The translations under genes and the position numbers were made by a program. From Porphyra umbilicalis (Eukaryota > Rhodophyta > Bangiophyceae > Bangiales > Bangiaceae): DNA of 58,360 nt. Below the pieces are notes generated by a model. The model searched no databases. It had not been told where the DNA came from and worked only from the letters and a program-made list of their open reading frames with translations. The DNA lies in NCBI GenBank assembly GCA_002049455.2, contig KV919164.1, positions 1 through 58,360 on the forward strand. The letters are read 5' to 3'. This document shows positions 50,160-58,360 of this stretch, one piece after another (the first letter of the stretch is position 1; each line of letters starts with the position of its first letter).

Positions 50160-50934
50160 TGCCGCGTCGCTGCCTGTCCCCCCCGGCGGCGTTCCACCTC
50201 CCGCCGCTCCCTCCCGTCACCCCCCCCCCCGGCGGGCACTCCCGCCTCGCCCCCCGCCCCCCTGCCGCCGGCGCCACCATGCCCTGACCGCGGCGTCCCC
50301 CCCCCCCCCTCCCCCCTCCCCCTTTCCCGACGCGCGGTGCTCACGGCCGTCCCCCTCCTCGCCGCCCTCATTGGCGGCGTGCCGCTCGCCCCTTCCCCCC
50401 CCCCGCGGCGGCGGCGCCCGCCCCCGCCGTTGCCGGCCGCACCGTCTTTGACGAGGAGCGGTCGCGCGCCGCCGAAGCCGACGCCGCGTCGGCGGCGCTG
50501 CGCGCCGACGCGGTCGCCCGCTCCTTTGCGGCCGTCGCCGCGGCGGGGCGGCAGCTGGACGGGGTGCCCGCGCTCCTGGATGGCGGCCGGTGGGGAGACC
50601 TCCGCGAAGCCGCGCGGCGCATCAACAATGACGTGGCGGTGGATGGGATGGGGCGCGTGGCGGCGCTCATGCCGTCGTCGGGGGGGGGGGCAACACCCGC
50701 GCCGCCGCGCGGCGGCTCGCGGCCGAGTTTACCGCCGCGATGCGGGGGGTGGATAAGGGCGCCAAGCGGGAAGACTCGGCCGCCGTGACGGCGGCGGTGG
50801 CGGTGGGGGAGGGCGTGCTCGCCGCGTTTGCGGTGCTCGGGCCGCCGCCGCCGCTGGGGGTGGCAGAGGGGGGGGAGGGGGGGAGCACCGCGGCTGCCGA
50901 GGGGAGGGGGGGGCTGAGGGGGGGGGGGAGCTGA
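50160..50934 (+). CDS. PsbQ-like thylakoid lumen protein
   Basis: A plastid-targeted protein. The N-terminus (ATG 50160) is Pro/Arg/Ala-rich, like an algal transit peptide. It is followed by a lumen-targeting Tat signal, SRRAVLTAVPLLAALIGGVP (about 50325-50385), and an Ala-rich cleavage region. The mature part is helical: TVFDEERSRAAEADAASAAL, VPALLDGGRWGDLREAARRI, and ARRLAAEFTAAMRGVDKGAK followed by a last helix to about 50850. The pattern of 'Ile/Leu-x-x-x-x-Trp followed by Arg' and the final two helices resembles PsbQ/PsbQ-prime, an extrinsic subunit of photosystem II. As written the frame breaks at C runs near 50294-50307 and 50394-50403 and at the G run at 50680-50690. The thylakoid lumen is a good call; PsbQ itself is moderate. 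Confidence 0.62.
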
Positions 50935-51282
50935 GGGGGGGGGGCGGCTGCTGTGGGCGGTTGAGGCGTGCGGACAGCCTCGGTCGGCGCGGGGTGGAGC
51001 CCGCGGGCGGGCGGGGGGGTGGCCCCTGCAGACGGGCTGGCGGCCGCCGCGTGGCGCCGCAGCGAGCGCACGGGGCGAGGCGCGCGGGGGCGGCGACGGC
51101 AGTCCCGACCATGGGTGTCCGCGGCCACCCCATCCGCAGCGGGCGAGGAGCAGAAAAATATAGATCAGCATTGGCATGCCCCACAGTGGCGCGCGCGGCG
51201 CGGACGCGTCGCGGTCGTGGCCCCCCCCGCCCTCCTCATCGCCTCCCCCCGCCCCCCCTTCCCTCCACGTCGCCTCCCCCCC
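50935..51282. other. Gap between convergent genes
   Basis: The lumen-protein gene and the PP2C gene end towards each other here. CCCGCCCCCCCTTCC-type low complexity; no gene. Confidence 0.4.
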
Positions 51283-54200
51283 TCATGTCTCCCACTGGAA
51301 CTCCTCTGGCAGCAGCGGCGCCGCAGACGAAGCGTTGGACGGGTCCCGCCCCTCGGGCACCAGTGGGGGGCGCGCCGGCGCAAACGCCGGCTGCGACAGC
51401 CGCGGCTGCAACCGCTCCACGTCATTGGGCTTGACGGCGACCGCGGCGGCCGCGGCGGCGGCCGCCGCCTCGGCCGCCGCAACGCGGCCGGCCCCAACCT
51501 CGGCGCGGCGGTGGTGGTGGCGGAGGTGCCCCCCCCCCCCCTCCCCCCCCCGCGCCCGGCGCGTCGGGGACCCCCTCCCCCCCGGGAGGCGGTGCTCAAA
51601 GTAGACAATGACGGCGGTAACGTCGTCAGTCACCGCGTCGCGCACCGCCCACCGGCGGGCGGCGAGGCGCACGAGCGCCTCGGCGACGGTTTGCGGGGAC
51701 TCCTTGGCCGCCCGCCGCGCGGCGACAAACCGCACTGCCTCAGAGGACGGCACCCAATCCCACACCCCGTCCGACGCGAGGATGAGGAAGGCGTCGGCGG
51801 GCGTCAGCCGCAAGTGCGACACGTCGGGCGTCGATGTGACGCCGACCGACTTGGCGACGCCGTCGCCAAAGGCGCGGGAGAGGGCCAACCCGGGCAACCG
51901 CCGGTCGGCGAGCCACACGCGCTCGGGGCCGCCGACCGCCGAATCCTCCTCCTCCTCATCGTCGTACGGGATGGCAGGGGGAGGGGGGGTGGGGGGGAGC
52001 GGCAAACCCACCGCCATGCCAGTCTCGTCGGCGCCGCCGTCGACGCCCCCGTCGGCGGCGGGCGAGCCGGGCGCGGCGCTCGACTCGGAGGTGGCGCCTT
52101 CCGACGGGGAGGCGGCGGGCTCGACGACCGACATGCGGGTGGCGTTCCACCGCTCGACCCGCCCGCCGGCGGCGAGGATGCGCGCCCGCTCGTCGGGCCG
52201 CGACGGCTTGTGGTCCCACGACAGCGCCACCGCCTCGTAGCGGAGGGGCGCCGCCGGCGCCGGGGCGGTCGGCCAGCCGGGCGGCGTTGAGGTGACACCT
52301 GGCGCCGCCGCCGGCGCCGCCGCCGCCGGCGCGCCGTGGAGCACAAGCGGCCCGGCGGCGGAGGGCGGCGCCCCCCCCCTCGGCGCCGCGTCCCGACACC
52401 GCAGCAGCGACCTTGGGGACAGGGCGGAGAGGGTGTGTTTCCGCGGCAAGCCGCCGCCGCCGCGCGTGCGCCCCGCCGCCCCATCGTCGGTGCGGTTAGA
52501 GGTTGTCCTCGTGGCGAGGAGCGGCTCGGACCGCTCCGCCGTGACGACGCTGCACGGAAAACTCGGGGGCCCCCCCCGCCGCTGCCGGTCGCAGACGCCC
52601 GCGGCGGCGCGCCCTCCAGCCGCGCGGGGCTTCCCCCCCCCCCCCCCCCCGCGTCGACGCTCGCCGCGCTGTCGGTCGGCCCGCAGCCCGAAAAGGTGCG
52701 CGTCACAGACGACGATGGCGTCGTCGAGACGGTCGAACTCACATCCGACAGCGCCGCGTCGGTCGACAGGGGCGACGACACGCGTGGCGGCCCGTACGGA
52801 GGACCAAAGTGCGGGCCCGCCCCGAGGGGTCCGGCGAGCGCCACGGGCGGCGGCAGCGCACCTGTCGCCGGGGCGGCCCCCCGCCCCGGCCCCGGCGGCC
52901 GCGCGGGCGTCGGCAGCCGCCGCGGGCGGGGCGGCACGACCCGCCCGAGCACCGCCCGCGAGTCCCCAACGTTGCCCACATACAAGTCGTCGTCACGAAC
53001 GAGCGCAAAGACGGCCGTCGAGCCCGACATGTCGGTATCAAACGGCGCCGTCGCCATGAGCCGCGCGTCGGCGCCCGCACACGCCGACCGAAAGACCGTG
53101 TCGATCGGGAGGCCCGCCGCGAGGCCGCTCGCAATGCGCGCCTCGAGCTGCCGCGCAATGAAAAACGACACGTGGTGCCCGTGCCGCCCGTGGCCGTCGA
53201 GCACCCCAAAGAGCGACGACCGGTCGTCGGCGCCAAAGGGGAGGACGAGCACGACCGCGTCTTGGTTGGTCTTGTCGACGCCCGCGAGCGGCTCCCACCC
53301 CGTGCGGCACCGAAAGCCGACCGACAGCCGCACGAGCGCATCGTCGCGCTGCCGCCGCACCCGCACGATGCGGCGTTTCCGCGACGGGTGTGCCTCCTTG
53401 CGGGTGCGGAGGAGCGCGTCGCCGCTCTCCCCGCGCACCCGCCGGAGGAAGCGAGCAAAGGATCCCCCGCCCGCCCCGACCGCCCCGTCGTCACTCCCGT
53501 ACGGCCCGCTGCTGTTGCTCCTCGGCTGGCCCGCGTGTAGGTCCCCGTCGGTCGCGTCGTCCTCCTCCCGAACCGACGGGTCGTCCTCTTCACCGACGGC
53601 CGTTTCGGCTTCCCACTTAGCGAGCTCCGCCACCATCTCCTCTTCGTCCGTCTCGTCGTCCGTGTCCCCGCCGTCGGTGGCAGCGTCGCCGCACCCGGCA
53701 GCGCCGCCCGTCGGCGGCACGTTGATCGGCGCAACGGCCGACGCGTAAAAGCGCACGTCGCCGTCGGCGCAGCCGCCAAAGGCCGCCGGGGGCGCCCGCC
53801 GGTGTACGAGCTTGTCGGCCGCCGCAACGATGCGGCGGCGGGACTCCGTCAAGGTCCCCGCCGAGGCGGTCGACCACGAGGCCGGCGGTGTGGCTGCCGC
53901 CGCGCCTGCCCCCGCCGCCGCCGATGCGGGCGACATGGGTGGCGGCGGGTCGCCCCCGACCTTGAGCCGCCCCGAGCTGCACGTTGCCCAGGCGCCCTCG
54001 GCCCAACCGTCGCCGCCAAAGCTCACCCGCCCCCGCACACACTCGCCGCTCGCGCCGTGCAGCGAGTCGTTGGACGACGAGGTGGAGGATGCCGGGGAGG
54101 AGGGCGCGTTGATCGCGTCGACGGTGGGGGGGGGGGGCTTGGCCACCGCCCCGGCGGGCGGGAAGGCAGCCCGCACCGTGTGCACGACGTGCGCCGACGC

Positions 54201-54446
54201 GGCGGGCTCGACGGTCCCGGCTCGGCCACCACCGCGACGGTGCTCACCGTGGACGACGGCGGCGGCGGCGGGCGCGTCGAGCGCGTGCACCGGGGCGGTC
54301 CAGCCCTGCTTGACCGCCGCCGCGTCAAGCGCGCCGGCCACCGCCGCCGAGGCGGTCGCCGCCATTGGCGCCGCCCCCACCTCGGCCGCCGCTAGTCGTC
54401 GCCGCCGGGACATGCGCCACCGCTTGGCGGCGAGAGGCGCAAGCAT
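51283..54446 (-). CDS. PP2C-family protein phosphatase
   Basis: A Mg/Mn-dependent Ser/Thr phosphatase of about 1,050 residues. A long N-terminal extension (about 1-380) is Ala/Ser/Glu-rich. The PP2C domain is split by a low-complexity insert. Part one has NQDA, GVLDGHGRHGHHVS (about residue 415, metal-binding Asp), MSGSTAVFALV and YVGNVGDSRAVLG (about 490). Part two has ALSWDHKPSRPDERARI, LALSRAFGDG (about 858), LILASDGVWDWV (about 895) and DDVTAVIVYF. All main metal-binding Asp motifs are visible. The two parts are in different frames; the break must fall near the C run at 52630-52650, within the insert. It ends TGA. It is convergent with the lumen-protein gene. Substrate unknown; the length of the insert is unusual. 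Confidence 0.9.
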
Positions 54447-55751
54447 CGTGCCTGGCCGGGGAAGCCCCGACCGTCACCTGTGCTTGTAAATTGACGCCGA
54501 CGGGTCGACGGCGGCAGCGTACCACGACCGAGACGCGAATGGCGTGCGGGCGTCTTGTCGCTCGCGCAGCACCGGCGGCCGGCGGGCCACCCTCTGCTCG
54601 CCGCTGCGCGCCAAACTACCGATAGACGGCTGGGTGCGATGGGGGGGACGGTGGCACCGTCGACAATTGTCGTCGCGCAGCGCCCGAGAGGAACGCCACC
54701 GTCGACGGCCTCGTGAAGCCGGCGGCCGGCGGACCGAGCGCCGCGTCGGGGGGCGAGACGTGCTTTGCGTATCCACCGCGGCGCGCACCCTGCTCGGCAG
54801 CTCTGACGGCCGCGGCTCACCGCAGGACGCCACCGAGACAGTACACCGGTGCGAGTCAAGAGGGGCGAGCCTTCCCGACCCCCAACCCCCGCTGCCGCAC
54901 CCCGCCGCACACTGCGGTGGTCCGCTGACGACGACTGCGTCGCGCGCTGCAGATCTTTTCCAGGCAGGGCACGGCCGTCTGCCACCCCGCCGTCGTCCAG
55001 TGCGCGCCCACACCACCCCCCCGACGTGCGGTTGTTCCTACACCTCGCGCACGCCCCCCGCCCCGCTACTCGCAAGACACAACACAAGAGACAAACAATG
55101 GTCGCTGCACCGAGCGCAGCCCGAACACAGTGCCAGTCGCGGCGAGGCCGAGGGCGACGACCGCTCGCCGCGTCCTGTTTGGTGTCACGGGAGCAGTGGG
55201 GAGGACCCACCCAACGCCAGTGTGCCACGCAGGCAGGGTGCTCCTCCGACCGGCAAACCAAGATACGAGCCGCAGCACGCGGCTGCAGGGGCGACAGTCA
55301 GGGAGTGGGGGGGGGCGCCGGGGAGGGGCTCTCGCCGGTGGCCTGCCAAACCGGGCCGTTGCCGCTCTTCTCTCCACGTGCGTGTCGCTGCACGCGCGCG
55401 TGCGCGCGACCGTTGGTGCGGCGGCACCCGGCCGACGACGAAACGTGCACGCCCCCAACCGAGTTGGGCGGTGGGGTCCCCCGCAGGCCCCGTACGTACT
55501 TTCGGCAGACCGCCTGTTTCAGGGGGTCAGGCGGCGTCAGGCGGGGTTTTTGGCCGCTGGGTCCGCGCGGATCGGGTCGGCCCAGGACATGCCCAGCGGC
55601 GGCTTGTGCGCCGCAGGGGACCGGCGCGGGTGTCCGCCCCCCGCAATTGCACCGCCGTGGGGGCGGGTGGCGCTCCCCACCACCCGTGGCAGGGGGGTGG
55701 CCGCCCGGTTGGCGCAACGGCGGGCGGTGGCGGGTGCCAAGCCGCCCGCCT
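54447..55751. other. Unassigned region upstream of PP2C
   Basis: Should contain the PP2C promoter (reverse strand). Overlapping Arg/Pro-rich frames are open on both strands; none has recognisable motifs. Confidence 0.35.
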
Positions 55752-56453
55752 ATGGTGTACGTGCGCACACGGAAAGAAGTTGCCACGACCAACCAGGGGG
55801 CCGGGTTGTCGCCAGCCGCCGGTGGTTGGGTGCCCCACCCAGCCGCCGCCGTGTTGGCCGGGCCAATGGTCCAATGCGTGCGTCAGGTCGGGTCCTCCGC
55901 GCCCCACGTGTTCCGCGTTTCGCAAGCCTCGCGCCACCAGGCGTGGCATCCGCTCCAGGTGACGAGGCCCTCGCGACACGAGTGCCAGCGATTTAGGGCG
56001 TGGCCATCCGTGGTCGTGATTTTTGACGGGCGCGCAACGGACCTTGCACGCCGCCTGGTGCTGGCCGGCGGCATTTACGACCCGCGGCACGTGGTCGCTC
56101 GTCGCGCCGTGTGGCACAGTGACCGGCTGGGCGGTTGGACGGCCTTTTCGGGGCCTTTCAGACCCGTTCGCACTGTACGCACAGAACAAAATGACACACT
56201 GGTCCAGACGGGCACGTTAAGGCAGTCCCCAACAAAAAATGCAGCGCGGGTCCCTGGGGGGGGGCTGCGCAGCGGTGCTTACCGCGTGTTCGCAAGCACG
56301 TTTTTCTTGCACATTTCACGCATAACAGAAAATGCGCAATCCACTGCGATGCAGCCACACACGATGATTTCACGTGCGGGAACTCGAGCAGAGAAAAAAA
56401 AAAGTATCTCACGCGTTAGTTCCTGTTGCTTCGAGAAATGTTCACACCCCTGA
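55752..56453 (+). CDS. Hypothetical protein
   Basis: From ATG 55752 the first ~150 codons have strong G/C third-position bias and balanced composition, including ECQRFRAWPSVVVIFDGRAT and DLARRLVLAGGIYDPRHVVA. The last ~80 codons (after about 56220) are lower GC and may be non-coding read-through, so the real gene could end earlier by splicing or be broken. The frame stays open upstream without a natural boundary. No family recognised; a reverse-strand frame at 55527-56189 is the competing reading. Confidence 0.35.
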   Translation: MVYVRTRKEVATTNQGAGLSPAAGGWVPHPAAAVLAGPMVQCVRQVGSSAPHVFRVSQASRHQAWHPLQVTRPSRHECQRFRAWPSVVVIFDGRATDLARRLVLAGGIYDPRHVVARRAVWHSDRLGGWTAFSGPFRPVRTVRTEQNDTLVQTGTLRQSPTKNAARVPGGGLRSGAYRVFASTFFLHISRITENAQSTAMQPHTMISRAGTRAEKKKSISRVSSCCFEKCSHP

Positions 56454-58360
56454 GATGGAATTCAGGCAGGCACAAAGAAAACTAAAATGCTACCATGTGA
56501 AAAGACCATGCAACTCGTCGGCTTCAAAACGTCTCTCGATACGGACTACGGACATCGGCTGGGAGCCTTTCTGCCAGAGCAAGAAAAGTAGGGTGCTGAT
56601 ATTAACGGATTCTTGGTACACTTCACATTGCACTGACATGGTTGTGGTATGGGGCAACGTGGCATGCCTGCCCCAACTGTTCGTATGACATCAAGGAGCC
56701 GTGGGGCCAGCTCCCGGTCACTACGGAGCGATTTAGAAGCGCTGGTGGACAGCACAAGGCGCGACACGCCGGTGTGGTACACAGGTCCAATGACGTCGAA
56801 CCGTTCGATCTTGGTCTGAGCGGCTTGTAAGCACTAGCCCAGTGACTTCACAAAAGCCTCCAGACCAAGTTCTGACTGACAGCGGGTTATCCAGATGTGA
56901 AAATTGGACGCAACGCTTCATGAAAGGCAGGCAAGGAAGAGCAGCTCGCGCTCTTCTCGCACTGAAGGTGTCCTTTTTCAGGACGTATCTACTTGCCCCA
57001 TGCCTACCTCTGGGAGAGTTTGAATCTGATGCTGCGTTTCTGACTCTCAGCGGTTTTGGTAGGCTTTAAATCATGAGAAGTTCCCATTTTGATACCTGAA
57101 TTGTATGGTGTTGGTTTGGCTTCGAGCAAATGTCAGACAGCTTTTGTTCTGATCGTACCGATTGGCAGTTGTTCTTTTCTAGCCTCGAATATGCTTCTCA
57201 TATATGTGGCCTCTCGCTATCATTCAGGCATTTCGTCGACAACTCGACATCATCTGTCTTCGGTATGTCTTTCGCTTGTCATTTCTCATGAAAAATGCGA
57301 GTCCACGACACTTGGCGACACGAACCGTGGCGCGACCCGGGGGGGAGGTGTCAGCTGGCTGGTTGCCTGTTGAGTTGCTCAAGCACTGGTCGCGATTGCG
57401 CGCTGGGAGGCCTGGAAAGGACCAAAGCGGTCCAACCAGGCTGCACGACGTGGGACCTCTCACCGATCAACATCCGGGCCACCACCGACCAATCCCGGCG
57501 CCCCGTTGGCCCGGATCGGACCGTGCGTGTCGATGGGCCCGCCCGGGCTGTGGTCGCGTGCGCCACGGGCCAAGGACAACCGGAACTGCCTGCTTCGGGC
57601 GGGCGCCCCCGCCGGCGCGTGATCACCGCCCCACGACGCGGGACCGCCGCGTCCTTGTCAGGCCCGCTTCGCGCCAGGGGCGGCGGTACCATACCTCCCC
57701 TCACACAGAGCGTGCGGGGCCACGCTGGGCGGCCCGCGGGCGCGCTTTTTCAGCTGGCGCCCGGCCGACCGCTTCCGCCCGGCGCCCGCGCCGGCGCCCC
57801 AGCGCGCTCGATGTGGCGTTCCCGCTCTTTGCGCGGCTGCCCCGCCTGTCGTGCCGGCCCAGAGGTCGTCGGCGCGACGCGGCGGTGCCACCGCCGCAGC
57901 CGCCGTCTGGGCTGGCGCTTGGCGGCGGCGGCTGGCACCGCTGTCGCCGAGGCGGGGCGCGCCCGCGGGGGGGTCAGCGCATCACGCACGCCCCCGCCGC
58001 GCCGGTGGCTTGCCCGTCGGGTGGGCGCGCGCCGCCGCGCGCGCCGCGCGGCCCCCTCGGCGCCAAGTCGTGGCCCCACCCGTCGGGTTTGCTGGACACG
58101 CCGTGTCAAGCGTGACGCGCCGTCGCTGGTGGCCTCCCCGCTCTGCGCGCGAGCCCCGCCCCCGACCCCCCCCCGACCGACGCCGCCGCCGCGCGCCGCG
58201 TCGCGCTGTCAATGGCGCGTCGGTGGTGAGCGGCGGGCTCTTTCCAGTGGTACTGCTGACGCACCGGCGCCCCCGCGTGACAGGGCGCCGACCGCCGACG
58301 TGCGTCACGCACGTCGCCCCACGGTGGGGGGGCGTCGGGGCGGCGCCGCGCGTCGACGCC
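56454..58360. other. Unassigned right end of window
   Basis: 56454-57330 has lower GC and no convincing frame. 57330-58360 is very GC-rich with overlapping Arg/Pro/Ala-rich frames on both strands and no recognisable motif. A gene entering from the right edge cannot be excluded. Confidence 0.35.

Noticed and set aside
1..58360. Giant virus (Pandoravirus-like) origin, suggested by GC-rich intron-poor genes, an F-box protein and mariner elements
   Set aside because: A plastid lumen protein with a Tat signal, an E(z) PRC2 subunit, satellites with higher-order structure and a CACTA transposon fit a photosynthetic nuclear genome better.

Overview
The window looks like nuclear DNA of a GC-rich, intron-poor photosynthetic eukaryote. 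The plastid evidence is a protein at 50.2-50.9 kb with a twin-arginine thylakoid-lumen signal followed by a PsbQ-like helical domain. The nuclear evidence is a Polycomb-type E(z) histone methyltransferase, an F-box protein, a PP2C phosphatase, a class 3 lipase, and eukaryotic DNA transposons and satellites. GC-rich intron-poor genomes of this kind are known in bangiophyte red algae (Porphyra/Pyropia type); that placement is an inference, and a GC-rich green alga is the main alternative.

Layout. 1-12.3 kb: a 4 kb near-perfect inverted repeat around a 2.2 kb spacer that holds a truncated subtilisin. Each arm carries a copy of an unknown Cys-rich/RGG/acidic-tail gene and part of a 315-bp satellite. 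13.5-15.5 kb: first 164-bp satellite array. 15.6-18.5 kb: E(z) homolog, reverse strand, interrupted by one in-frame TAG. 18.9-21.4 kb: second 164-bp array, organised as 492-bp trimers, running up to an intact mariner/IS630-type transposase (21.4-22.5 kb). 24.8-25.8 kb: GC minisatellite. 26.8-28.3 kb: third 164-bp array. 28.6-29.6 kb: U1-like zinc-finger gene. 30.7-32.0 kb: F-box gene. 32.8-33.9 kb: 77-bp array. 35.6-37.0 kb: MATE transporter. 37.7-43.2 kb: complete CACTA-like transposon with terminal inverted repeats and a 3-bp target duplication. 44.2-45.3 kb: 1.07 kb non-autonomous TIR element. 45.4-45.5 kb: TA-flanked fold-back MITE. 45.7-47.1 kb: class 3 lipase with one in-frame TAG. 50.2-50.9 kb: PsbQ-like lumen gene, convergent with PP2C (51.3-54.4 kb, reverse). 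54.5-58.4 kb: mostly unassigned.

There are no operons; the genes are single eukaryotic units separated by repeats. Several reading frames break exactly at long C or G runs, which points to homopolymer-length error or polymorphism and makes exact proteins uncertain. The observations most worth checking are the lone in-frame TAG codons in two conserved genes, the intact CACTA-like element with atypical CCCTA ends, and one 164-bp satellite family occurring as three arrays, two of which flank the E(z) gene in opposite orientation. Many long open frames inside the satellites and minisatellites are a by-product of GC-rich composition and were not called as genes.
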